Assembly (NCBI GenBank): GCA_025934695.1
Contig: JAICWS010000002.1
Coordinates: 706,230-770,229 of the forward strand
Source of the DNA: Alphaproteobacteria bacterium
Lineage (GTDB): Bacteria; Pseudomonadota; Alphaproteobacteria; Micavibrionales; UBA2020
Direction: 5' to 3'
Length of the DNA: 64,000 bases
Shown: positions 19,844-27,214 of the stretch, piece after piece
How positions within the stretch are numbered: position 1 is the stretch's first letter
Layout of the letters: every line of letters starts with the position of its first letter
Made by a program: the position numbers and the translations under genes
The notes under the pieces: generated by a model
Database searches by the model: none
The model's input: only the letters and a program-made list of their open reading frames with translations
What the model was told of the DNA's origin: nothing

Positions 19844-22014
19844 GGCTCCCTCCGCATGAAATACATGTCCTGCCAGCGGCGGACGAGGAAATGGATAATC
19901 GTCACCACCATGATCCAGCACAGGGCCGCCATGGCGAGGAGCGTCAGGCTCCCCACGTCCGGGTGGCGCCAGAATTGCGCCAGCGAATGGCCCGTGAAGG
20001 CGGTCACCAGCGTTCCGGGCGCGATGCCCAGAAAAGTGCCAAGCATGTAGTCGCTGAACGAGGCGGAGGAAATGCCAAGACCGAGGTTGACGGCATTGAA
20101 AGGCGCGACGGGAATCGTGCGCAGGATGACGATGCTCAAGACCCCGCCGCGGCGGATATAATTGGCGACGCGGTCGACGACCGAACCCGTCACAAGGCGC
20201 AGCCACCGCAGCCCCAGCAGCTTTCCCGCGCCGAACCCGAGCGCGGCGGTTGCCATGGCTGCCGCCATCGACATGGCGAAGCCGACGGCGGGGCCGAAGG
20301 CGGCGGCGGCGGCAGCGTTAATGATGACGAGCGGAAACAGGAAGAACTCCGCGACGAACATGAGCCCGGTAATGGCCAGAAGCGACCCGGGCGAGGTGCC
20401 GAGGCGATCCATGAGCGGCGCCAGCTTCGCGGGATTGACATAGGCCGAGATAGACGTGGTTTCCCACATCAGCGCGAGGCCCAGGATCAGCAGCACCGCT
20501 GGCAGCGCCGAAAACAGCCAGACTGTCCAGTGCCGCCGCGTGCCGGGATAATGGTGGGGGATCGTCAGTTCGGCGGGGATGAAGGGGCGGGCGGGATCCG
20601 CCATGCTGCGGGCCAGCTTCGACCCCATTTCCTCGCGGAACTGTTCGTCATTGACGCGGATCAGGTGGTGCCCGCTGTTTCCGTTAAAGCGCAGGAAGGC
20701 GTCGACGGCCCCGCCGCCATTGACGATGCCGGCGATCTCCTGCGCCTGAAGGCCGGTATGTTCCCCGATCAAGTCGTTGCGGATATCGGCGATGCGCGCG
20801 CGCGTCGCCGCGTCCCGCGCCTCGATGATCATGTCGCATTCGGTATCCAGGCGCATGGCGCGGGTCGTCAGGTTGGACGAGCCGACCCGCAAATACCGGT
20901 CGTCGACGATCATGATCTTCGAGTGGATGCGCACGGGCGCGGATTCGCCGTCCTCGACGCTCATCGGCGTCGCGATGGCGACGCGGTCCGCGACGCCGCC
21001 CTTTTCGATGATGTCGCGAAACTGGGCGCGGGCGGTCCACATGGCCTTCTTCTCCATGTAGCCGTGCGGCAGATCGCAGCTGACCAGCAGGGCGCGCAGC
21101 TCCGGCTTCTCGTGCAGGCGCTTGTTTATCGCCTCGGCCACCGGCTCGAAGGTCAGGAACTGGTTTTCGATATAGATCATGTTTTCAGCGGCGCCCACAA
21201 GGTCGATATACATGCGTTCGGCCTGCCGCAGGGGCGGCGCGCCCAGCAGCGACGGCATCGTCAGGGAAATCGCCGAAGGAACGTCGCGGAAGTCGGGCGG
21301 GTCTGCAGGCGGCCAGGCGGGGGGCGGCGTAACACCGGCGGGCTTGCGCAAGGGAATCGGATCGTAGCCGGCGGCCACGCGCCAGCGTTCGCGCGCCAGC
21401 TCTGCCAGCGCCGTCGCGGCTTCCCCCGCCACGGCCAGCTGCACATCGTGATAAGGGCCGAAGGATACCCGGTCATGGGCGTGAAATCCGCCGCCCGGGT
21501 CGATGCGGCGCGCGTTCCAGGCGTGGTGGTCGCGAAAATCCCAGCGTCCGAGCGCGATATCCATGCCGCCGCAGTAAGCAACCTCATCGTCGATTACGAT
21601 GACTTTCTGGTGATGGCAGCCGCCGTTCGGGATCGCGCTGTCGAGGCAGAAATGAATGTTCTCGGGCGACCGGCTGCGCCAGCGGAATTCCGAGAAGGAC
21701 TCGCGCTCCTGCGCGAACAGCAGCGAGTAATTCCAGCGGTTGAGGTAAATCATCAGTTGCGGATTTTCGGCGGCCTTGGCCTGGATCAGGTCGAAAAAAT
21801 TGGTCGGATAGCGCCGGCCCCTCACGTCGTCGCCGCGTAAAAGCTCGATCCGGCTGTCAATATCCCATCCCAGCACGAAGATGGAATGCCGTGCCCGGCA
21901 GATGGATTGGTAAAGATCGCGGTAATAATTGGCGCAGTCCACGACGACCGTCGCGCAGGACGCGGCGGTCGCGCGCCAGCAATTGCGGCCTTCGGTGAAC
22001 AGCGAGGGATCCAT
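19840..22014 (-). CDS. Phospholipase D domain fused to a VTT/DedA-like membrane domain
   Basis: A 724-residue fusion. The N-terminal ~480 residues are a two-motif phospholipase D: HQKVIVIDDEVAYCGG and HSKIMIVDDRYLRVGSSN, each HxKx4D. Between about residues 495 and 720 there are several membrane helices and a VTT (SNARE-associated, TVP38/DedA-like) domain, including the FPLVIINAAAAAAFG segment and a re-entrant-type Gly/Ala-rich stretch. The enzyme probably makes or hydrolyses phospholipids (cardiolipin-type transfer or PA release) at the inner membrane, while the VTT part may move lipid between leaflets. It starts 42 bases after the AhpD-like gene and is coupled (ATGA) to the EEP gene. Confidence 0.87.
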   Translation of the reverse strand: MDPSLFTEGRNCWRATAASCATVVVDCANYYRDLYQSICRARHSIFVLGWDIDSRIELLRGDDVRGRRYPTNFFDLIQAKAAENPQLMIYLNRWNYSLLFAQERESFSEFRWRSRSPENIHFCLDSAIPNGGCHHQKVIVIDDEVAYCGGMDIALGRWDFRDHHAWNARRIDPGGGFHAHDRVSFGPYHDVQLAVAGEAATALAELARERWRVAAGYDPIPLRKPAGVTPPPAWPPADPPDFRDVPSAISLTMPSLLGAPPLRQAERMYIDLVGAAENMIYIENQFLTFEPVAEAINKRLHEKPELRALLVSCDLPHGYMEKKAMWTARAQFRDIIEKGGVADRVAIATPMSVEDGESAPVRIHSKIMIVDDRYLRVGSSNLTTRAMRLDTECDMIIEARDAATRARIADIRNDLIGEHTGLQAQEIAGIVNGGGAVDAFLRFNGNSGHHLIRVNDEQFREEMGSKLARSMADPARPFIPAELTIPHHYPGTRRHWTVWLFSALPAVLLILGLALMWETTSISAYVNPAKLAPLMDRLGTSPGSLLAITGLMFVAEFFLFPLVIINAAAAAAFGPAVGFAMSMAAAMATAALGFGAGKLLGLRWLRLVTGSVVDRVANYIRRGGVLSIVILRTIPVAPFNAVNLGLGISSASFSDYMLGTFLGIAPGTLVTAFTGHSLAQFWRHPDVGSLTLLAMAALCWIMVVTIIHFLVRRWQDMYFMRREP

Positions 22015-22056
22015 GGAGCGCCAACGCGCGAAGCGGCGCGGCGTCTGCCTATAAAT

Positions 22057-22578
22057 TTAGTGCCGTGTGCCCGACGCCAGCACCGAATGGGCGAGGCTCG
22101 CGGACATGGCGGCGATCGTCATCATCCCGGCCGCCAGCACGATCTCGAGCGCTTGCTGCGGCCCGTAACCGGCTTGAATGAATTTTTGCTTCGCCTCGTC
22201 TGAGGGGCGGCCGTGGTGCTGCATGACGCCGATGGAATATTGGCGCAGGGCTTCCAGCTTCGCATCGTCCAGGCGGCGGCCCTGTTCGGCGGAGCGGGCG
22301 ATGTCGGAGGGGACTTCCGCCTGCTCGTCGGATGCCGAAGTGCACCAGGAACAATTGCTCATGTGCGCCGTGGTTTTGAGCACGACCTCCCGCTCGATAG
22401 GCGACAGGGACGTCTGCTTCATGTACTCGTCCATGCTCATGTAAGCATTGAGAAGCGCGGGCGATGCCGCGAAAACGCCTAAGAGGTCGGGAACAAATCC
22501 GTGCTCGCCGGCGGCTTTCGATAAGGCCGCGCGCGATTCCGGCGGGGCCGTTTCCTCTGAATAAATCTGGAACGTCAT
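22057..22578 (-). CDS. AhpD-like carboxymuconolactone decarboxylase family protein
   Basis: A 173-residue helical protein of the AhpD/CMD family. A CxxC pair (C76, C79, in NCSWCTS) is preceded by an acidic REVVLKTTAHM helix, as in AhpD-type thiol peroxidases. The His four residues after the second Cys, part of the AhpD proton relay, is replaced by Ser83. It is thus either a disulfide-active protein using another relay or a different activity. The start overlaps the stop of the preceding DUF892 gene (ATGA, 22575-22578). Placement between ferritin-like and lipid genes suggests an oxidative-stress role, which is inference. Confidence 0.8.
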   Translation of the reverse strand: MTFQIYSEETAPPESRAALSKAAGEHGFVPDLLGVFAASPALLNAYMSMDEYMKQTSLSPIEREVVLKTTAHMSNCSWCTSASDEQAEVPSDIARSAEQGRRLDDAKLEALRQYSIGVMQHHGRPSDEAKQKFIQAGYGPQQALEIVLAAGMMTIAAMSASLAHSVLASGTRH

Positions 22579-23006
22579 GACAGGGCTCCTATGCGGGATG
22601 AGGCAGCGGGGCTTAAGTAATCTTCAAGCCAGGCGGACATGGCTATTTCCTGCGCCAGAATTTCGCGCCCCACCTGCGCGATCTCCGGCTCGTCCGCCCG
22701 TTCGGCGGCGAGGATAAGCTCGCGGTAAGCGGCGATTTCGTGCCGCTTGAAACCGGCCCCCGTGCGGGCGCGCGGCAGTCCGCGCCGGCCGCCGTGCAGG
22801 CCGGGCTTCGCGCCCAGGTTCTCGAGGCAGACTTCCAGAAGACGGGATTGCCAGCGCGTGTCGATGGCATGCTCGCGCAGACGCGCGCGCAGGCGCGGGC
22901 AGAGGCGCGCGATTTCCTGCGCGACCGCCAATATCCTCAACGCCCGCCGCTCGAGGCGGTAGGCGTCATATAGCTTTTCCAAAAGAAGATCTCTTGGCGT
23001 CTTCAT
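22575..23006 (-). CDS. DUF892-like ferritin-fold protein, copy 2
   Basis: A 143-residue helical protein resembling the DUF892 protein 3.5 kb downstream, but shorter and Arg-rich. Comparable segments are LEKLYDAYRLERRALRIL, the TRWQSRLLEVCLENLGAKP helix (compare TSWQIAQLEHALKQLGAEP) and EILAQEIAMSAWLEDYL. ATG 23006 has GGAGG 5 nt upstream and is preferred to ATG 23018. Its first 41 bases lie inside the end of glgA, so translation is probably coupled to glgA. Role likely stress-related; biochemical function unknown. Confidence 0.75.
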   Translation of the reverse strand: MKTPRDLLLEKLYDAYRLERRALRILAVAQEIARLCPRLRARLREHAIDTRWQSRLLEVCLENLGAKPGLHGGRRGLPRARTGAGFKRHEIAAYRELILAAERADEPEIAQVGREILAQEIAMSAWLEDYLSPAASSRIGALS

Positions 23007-24507
23007 GCCTGCCTCCATGGGGATTCAACGGCGGCATGGCGATAGTCGTTCCGGCAGAAAACGGGCTGTGCGCCCGGAAAGTCTGCTGCGCTTCGTCATA
23101 AAGAGTGGCGTATTTTTCTGCAGCCAGATCCCAGCCGACATCCTGCGCCATCGCATTGCGCTGCAACCGCGTCCAGGCGGCAGCATCCCGGTAAGCGTCG
23201 AGCGCGCGCGATAAAGCACCAGCGAGGGCGGCGGACGTGGGTTCGGAGAACACGAAGCCGGTTCCCTTGTCCGCGCGCGCGTTCAGCCCGGCGTCGGTGA
23301 CGCTGTCGGCGAGACCGCCGGTGCGGCGCACGATGGGGAGTGTGCCGTAGCGCAGCCCGTACATCTGCACGAGGCCGCAGGGTTCGAAGCGCGAGGGCAC
23401 GATGACGGCATCTGCGCCGGCCTGCAGCAGGTGTGCGGTCTTTTCGTCGTAACCGATGCGTACGGCCACGCTCTCAGGATGCGCGGCCGCGAAGGCTTTG
23501 AGCTTGTTTTCAACGGGCGCGTCTCCGGTGCCCAGCACGATCAGCTTCAATCCGCGGTGCAGCAGCGGCGGCAGCGCGTCGACCAGCAGGTCGAGGCCCT
23601 TTTGCGGCGTCAGGCGGCTGACCACGGTGAACAGGGGCTCGTCCGTATTCCGGAAGCCGAATTCCTCCAGCGCGGCGCGCTTGTTTTCCGCCTTGCCCTC
23701 GAGGTTTTGCGCATCGAAGGTCTTTGGCAGCAGCTTGTCCGACGCCGGGTTCCATACGCCCACATCGACGCCGTTGAGAATGCCCTTCAGGTCGCGGGAG
23801 CGCGCCCGCAGCAACCCGTCCAGGCCGCAGCCGAATTTGGGTGTCTGGATTTCGCGCGCATAGGTGGGGCTGACCGTGGAGATCTTGTCGGCATAATAGA
23901 GGCCGGCCTTCATGAAACCGACCTGGCCCCAGAATTCGAGCCCGTCCACCGAGAAACATTCGGGCGGCAGGCCCAGCTCGGCGAAGGTCGCGCGCGGGAA
24001 CAGCCCTTGGTATGCGAGGTTATGGATGGTGATGACCGAGGCCGGACGCGGCTGGCCTCGCCAGGCAAGGTATGCGGGCATCAGCCCCGTGTGCCAGTCG
24101 TTGCCATGGACGACGTCGGGCTGCCACTTGTCGTCGTAAAAGCTGATATCCGCCGCGATGCGCGACAGCGCCGCGAAACGCAGGTGATTGTCGGGCCAGT
24201 CGTGGCCGCCGTTGCCGTAAGGGGCGAGGCGCTCGTAGAAATGCGGCGCGTCCAGCACGTAGGCGCGCAGACCGCAGGGCATGGTGCCGCACAGCAGCGT
24301 CGCGTCGCTGCGGCTGAAGTAGTCGCGCAGCACCCGGATCCGGCGCGGCCGCTTCAGGGCGGACATGACCGCGGGATAGCCCGGCAGCATGAAGCGGATG
24401 TCGATGCCGCGCTCGGCCAGCGCGAGCGGCAGCGCCGCCGCGACGTCGCCGAGGCCGCCGGTTTTGACAAAGGGATAGAGTTCGGAAATGGCAAACAGGA
24501 CGCGCAT
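22966..24507 (-). CDS. glgA: Glycogen synthase (ADP-glucose type)
   Basis: A 513-residue GT5 enzyme that elongates alpha-1,4-glucan from ADP-glucose. The N-terminus LFAISELYPFVKTGGLGDV contains the ADP-glucose-binding KTGGL. Other family segments are HGNDWHTGLMPAYL, FTVVSRLTPQKGLDLL and the C-terminal RFEPCGLVQMYGLRYG (E-x7-E-like region) followed by VRRTGGLADSV. The last ~25 residues are a Pro/Arg-rich extension that overlaps the DUF892 gene. glgC ends 6 bases upstream, so the two are co-transcribed. Confidence 0.95.
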   Translation of the reverse strand: MRVLFAISELYPFVKTGGLGDVAAALPLALAERGIDIRFMLPGYPAVMSALKRPRRIRVLRDYFSRSDATLLCGTMPCGLRAYVLDAPHFYERLAPYGNGGHDWPDNHLRFAALSRIAADISFYDDKWQPDVVHGNDWHTGLMPAYLAWRGQPRPASVITIHNLAYQGLFPRATFAELGLPPECFSVDGLEFWGQVGFMKAGLYYADKISTVSPTYAREIQTPKFGCGLDGLLRARSRDLKGILNGVDVGVWNPASDKLLPKTFDAQNLEGKAENKRAALEEFGFRNTDEPLFTVVSRLTPQKGLDLLVDALPPLLHRGLKLIVLGTGDAPVENKLKAFAAAHPESVAVRIGYDEKTAHLLQAGADAVIVPSRFEPCGLVQMYGLRYGTLPIVRRTGGLADSVTDAGLNARADKGTGFVFSEPTSAALAGALSRALDAYRDAAAWTRLQRNAMAQDVGWDLAAEKYATLYDEAQQTFRAHSPFSAGTTIAMPPLNPHGGRHEDAKRSSFGKAI

Positions 24508-24513
24508 GGCGCT

Positions 24514-25737
24514 TCAAAGCCTCGCCAGCATCTCGTTGTTGATCAGCACGATGCCGTTCGGCGTCCGGTGGAAGCGGCGTGCGTCCTCCTCGGGGTCTTC
24601 GCCGACGACCAGGCCGCTCGGGACTTCGCAGCCGGCATCGACCACGGCGCCTGTGATCGAACAGCCTTCGCCGATGCGCGCGCCCGGCAGGACAACGGCA
24701 TCGGTGATAATGCAATTGTCGTCGACCACGACGCGCCGCGACAGGAGGGAGCGCGACACGACGGAATCCGCCACGATGCAGCTCTCGGACAGGACCGAGG
24801 CCTTTTCGGCGCCCGCGCGCACGAAGTGGAAGCGCGGGCTTTCATGACGGGTATAAACTGGCCATTCGCCCGCATGGGCGTAAATGGGGCAGGCCGGGTC
24901 GATCATATCCATGTTAGCCGACCAGTAAGCATCAACCGTGCCGACATCGCGCCAATAAGCCTCCTGTCCGGCTTCGCGCACGCAGCTGTCGGAAAAGCGA
25001 TGCGCGAATACCCGCGCGCGGGGGACGAGGGCGGGGATAAGATCGTGTCCGAAGTCATGCGTCGATGTCATCTCGGCGGCGTCGCGGCAAAGCTCGTCGA
25101 AGAGGAATTTCTTGTTGAAGATGTAAATGCCCATGCTGGCCAGCGCATGGTCCGGCTTGTCCGGCATGCCGGGGGGGTCTTCCGGCTTTTCCAGAAAGCC
25201 CGTCACGCGATCGCCTGCCGCGATATGCATCACGCCAAAGGCGCTGGCGTGGAGCCGCGGCACTTCGATGCAAGGAATGGTCAGATCCGCGCCTTTCTCG
25301 ATATGGTCGGCCAGCATCGCGGCATAATCCATTTTGTAGATATGATCGCCCGCAAGGATGAGGACCCATTCCGCATTGCCGGCGTTGAGAATCCCGATGT
25401 TCTGATAGACGGCGTCGGCCGTGCCTTGATAACCCTCGTTCGCGCGCGAGGGGAGGACATTGATGAATTCGTCCTCGCGGGGCTCGGCGGGATTCCAGCC
25501 GCGGATGTATTCTTCCAGGCTTTGCGACTGGTATTGCGTCAGGACGCTGATGCGCCGAAAACCCGAATTGATGCAATTCGAGAGGGTAAAGTCTATAATA
25601 CGGAAGTCGCCGCCGAATGGAACGGCGGGCTTGGCCTGGCGATCCGTCAGCCCCATCAGCCGGCTTCCCCGGCCGCCCGCGAGGATGACCGAAGCCGTCA
25701 GATTTACCGCTTTCTGCAGATCTCTGCTCAATATCAT
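24514..25737 (-). CDS. glgC: Glucose-1-phosphate adenylyltransferase
   Basis: A 407-residue ADP-glucose pyrophosphorylase, the committed step of glycogen synthesis. The nucleotidyltransferase signature ILAGGRGSRLMGLTDRQAKP is near residue 19. Further segments are VPFGGDFRIIDFTLSNCINS, ILAGDHIYKMDY (Asp for metal) and FLEKPEDPPGMP (substrate Glu-Lys). A left-handed beta-helix follows (SCIVADSVVSRSLLSRRVVV). Length is in the usual 400-430 range. It heads the long minus-strand operon. GGGG lies upstream of the ATG, and an EcfG-like promoter is at 25759-25784. Confidence 0.95.
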   Translation of the reverse strand: MILSRDLQKAVNLTASVILAGGRGSRLMGLTDRQAKPAVPFGGDFRIIDFTLSNCINSGFRRISVLTQYQSQSLEEYIRGWNPAEPREDEFINVLPSRANEGYQGTADAVYQNIGILNAGNAEWVLILAGDHIYKMDYAAMLADHIEKGADLTIPCIEVPRLHASAFGVMHIAAGDRVTGFLEKPEDPPGMPDKPDHALASMGIYIFNKKFLFDELCRDAAEMTSTHDFGHDLIPALVPRARVFAHRFSDSCVREAGQEAYWRDVGTVDAYWSANMDMIDPACPIYAHAGEWPVYTRHESPRFHFVRAGAEKASVLSESCIVADSVVSRSLLSRRVVVDDNCIITDAVVLPGARIGEGCSITGAVVDAGCEVPSGLVVGEDPEEDARRFHRTPNGIVLINNEMLARL

Positions 25738-25755
25738 GTATTGCCCCTATCCACC

Positions 25756-25775
25756 GCCAACAATATTGGCGCCAA
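25756..25775. promoter_or_regulatory. Overlapping inverted repeats upstream of glgC
   Basis: GCCAA (25756-25760) and TTGGC (25766-25770) form one dyad. TTGGC and the next GCCAA form the perfect 10-base palindrome TTGGCGCCAA (25766-25775). They lie inside the spacer and -10 of the candidate glgC promoter, where a repressor or activator could act. Confidence 0.35.
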
Positions 25776-25784
25776 TGCGGTTCC
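25759..25784 (-). promoter_or_regulatory. Candidate EcfG-type promoter for the glgC operon
   Basis: On the minus strand: GGAAC (25784-25780), 17 bases, TGTT (25762-25759). Only the first -10 base differs from CGTT. The predicted transcript would begin near 25751, about 14 bases before the glgC ATG. Confidence 0.5.
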
Positions 25785-25822
25785 CCCGGAAGTTATGGGC
25801 ATGGCGCGGCCGGGCGAGGTGG

Positions 25823-25848
25823 GGAACATCCCCCGAAAGAGCTTCGTT
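25823..25848 (+). promoter_or_regulatory. Perfect EcfG-consensus promoter for the 65-aa gene
   Basis: GGAAC at 25823-25827, 17 bases, CGTT at 25845-25848. Predicted transcription start is near 25856, about 30 bases before ATG 25887. It is divergent from the glgC promoter only 40 bases away. Confidence 0.6.
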
Positions 25849-25886
25849 GGAGTGATTGGCATCAACAACTATTGAGGGAGGCTGAC

Positions 25887-26084
25887 ATGACGGAAGAGAT
25901 CCAAGGCACCGCCGGCACTGCCGGATTCCATCCCGCTGTCGTGATGCAGGGCAATACATCCGATGCGAAAGAAGAGGTCAAGGAGGCCGCCGGCTTCCCG
26001 GTTCTTTCCGCCTATACGCTGGCGCTGCGCGACCCGGGGTTGTTTTCCGCCTGCTACGGCGCGTCGAAAAAACAGCTCCATTAG
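25887..26084 (+). CDS. Small acidic protein of unknown function (65 aa)
   Basis: A 65-residue protein starting at ATG 25887 with GGGAGG 6 nt upstream, one of the stronger ribosome sites in the window. It has no signal peptide or membrane helix. The first ~35 residues are polar and acidic, followed by a short LSAYTLALRD segment and a basic C-terminus ending KKQLH. I do not recognise a family. A perfect EcfG-type promoter upstream supports that the gene is real and stress-regulated. The ~135 bases after it, up to the acyl-HSL synthase, begin with T7 and A7 runs but hold no clear hairpin terminator. Confidence 0.6.
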   Translation: MTEEIQGTAGTAGFHPAVVMQGNTSDAKEEVKEAAGFPVLSAYTLALRDPGLFSACYGASKKQLH

Positions 26085-26134
26085 ATGCGCGAATTTTTTT
26101 AAAAAAACATTGAAAATCAGAGCTTTGGCGTGAA

Positions 26135-26148
26135 TGGCCAAACGGCCA
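26135..26148. promoter_or_regulatory. Inverted repeat upstream of the acyl-HSL synthase gene
   Basis: TGGCC (26135-26139), four bases, GGCCA (26144-26148), about 70 bases before ATG 26220. A LuxR-type box is usually a ~20-bp dyad near the promoter; this one is shorter and does not match the classical lux box, so its role is only suggested by position. Confidence 0.25.
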
Positions 26149-26219
26149 AGTTACAGCCGCGCCCAAAAAACCCACCATGAAAGCATGAGACTTTCCCCCG
26201 CACGAGGAGCGAAGGAAAC

Positions 26220-26876
26220 ATGCTTTTTGCCGTCTCTATCGAAAACGCGCACCTTTACGGCGACGTCATCCCGTCCGTCTACCGGTTGCGCTATCACGGG
26301 TTCAAGCAGCGCCAGAACTATGACGTGCCCTGCTACAACGGGATGGAATACGACGCCTACGACACGCCGGCCACGACTTACATCGGCTGGCGCGACGAGG
26401 ACGGCGTCGTGCGCGGTTGCGCCCGGCTCTTCCCCACAACCCGGTCTTACATGATCGAGCAGCTCTGGCCCGAGGCCGTCACGGCGGTGCCGCTGCCCAA
26501 GCGGCCGGATGTCTGGGAAGCCTCGCGCATGTGTATCGACAAGAACCTGCCGCCGCAGCGCCGCCGCCTCATCCACGGCATGATCCTCTGCGGGTTGCAG
26601 GAATACGCGATGGAAAACGGCATCGACTGGATGATCGGGGTCATGGCGCTTCCTATCTGGCGCTCCGTCTTCGTCAGGGCGGGCTGGCCCATCGAATTCC
26701 TGGGGCCGCCGGTGGCCTTGAGCCCGCGCGAGAAAATCTACGCGGGGAAAATGAAAATTTCGGGGCAGATCCTGGACGCGGTGCGGGAAAAATTCTCCAT
26801 TTCTCGCGCCGTCCTGGACGGCCACGGCCGGGGGGCCGCTTACGTCAACAACCAAGGAGACCAAATCCGTGCTTAA
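26220..26876 (+). CDS. LuxI-type N-acyl-homoserine-lactone synthase
   Basis: A 218-residue autoinducer synthase: it joins an acyl group (from acyl-ACP or acyl-CoA) to S-adenosylmethionine and releases an acyl-homoserine lactone. Nearly every invariant LuxI residue is present at the classic number: R24, F28, D45, D48, R69 (R70 in LuxI), E100 and R103. The usual W34 is Tyr here. Segments include RLRYHGFKQR, EYDAYDTPATTYIGW and WEASRMCID. GAAGGA lies just before the ATG. No LuxR-type receptor is found in the window. The gene overlaps the next by 8 bases and appears to head an operon with a 2-oxoacid dehydrogenase, which could supply a CoA-linked acyl donor (inference). Confidence 0.9.
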   Translation: MLFAVSIENAHLYGDVIPSVYRLRYHGFKQRQNYDVPCYNGMEYDAYDTPATTYIGWRDEDGVVRGCARLFPTTRSYMIEQLWPEAVTAVPLPKRPDVWEASRMCIDKNLPPQRRRLIHGMILCGLQEYAMENGIDWMIGVMALPIWRSVFVRAGWPIEFLGPPVALSPREKIYAGKMKISGQILDAVREKFSISRAVLDGHGRGAAYVNNQGDQIRA

Positions 26877-27189
26877 CGCAAAAGAGCAGAGGGCCGACGC
26901 ACTGACCAAAACGATGAATTGCGCGCGGTGGATCGTGCAGGAATTCGAGGCGCTGCAATGCGCGAGCATCGCGCGGATATTCCAGCGGGCGGTCGACGAC
27001 GCCGATTCCTGGATACAGACCATGGCATTGCGCGGGCGGCTGCCGCGCGAGTCCGAAGAGCCGATCCGCGCCAAGGAGGCCGCGGTGATCCACAATATCC
27101 TGATCCGCTATGCCTCAATCGAGGATCCGGTCGTGCGCAAGGATATTCTCGGAAAAATGATGGCGTCGATCGACGAAACCAGGAACTAG
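26869..27189 (+). CDS. Small helical protein of unknown function linked to the LuxI gene
   Basis: A 106-residue, probably all-helical protein with no signal peptide. GTG 26869 has AAGGAGA 8 nt upstream and overlaps the synthase stop by 8 bases, so the two are translationally linked. Visible features are a CARWIVQEFEALQCASIARIF helix with two Cys and an amphipathic C-terminal part (IRYASIEDPVVRKDILGKMM). I do not recognise a family. Tight coupling suggests a role in acyl-HSL production or delivery, but this is position only. Confidence 0.65.
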   Translation: MLNAKEQRADALTKTMNCARWIVQEFEALQCASIARIFQRAVDDADSWIQTMALRGRLPRESEEPIRAKEAAVIHNILIRYASIEDPVVRKDILGKMMASIDETRN

Positions 27190-27214
27190 CGCGGGCGCTT
27201 TTTGGCGAGGGGCA

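Noticed and set aside
19891..21840. Open frame of 649 codons on the plus strand
   Set aside because: Antisense shadow of the PLD-VTT gene; composition is Arg/Gly/His-rich with no recognisable domain.
23431..25875. Open frame of 814 codons on the plus strand
   Set aside because: It is fully antisense to glgA and glgC, which have clear family motifs. The frame is open because of GC-rich codon bias, has low-complexity His/Arg/Gly composition and no family features.
26135..26148. Classical lux box before the acyl-HSL synthase
   Set aside because: The dyad TGGCC-N4-GGCCA is too short and does not match the ~20-bp lux-box pattern; kept only as a generic inverted repeat.
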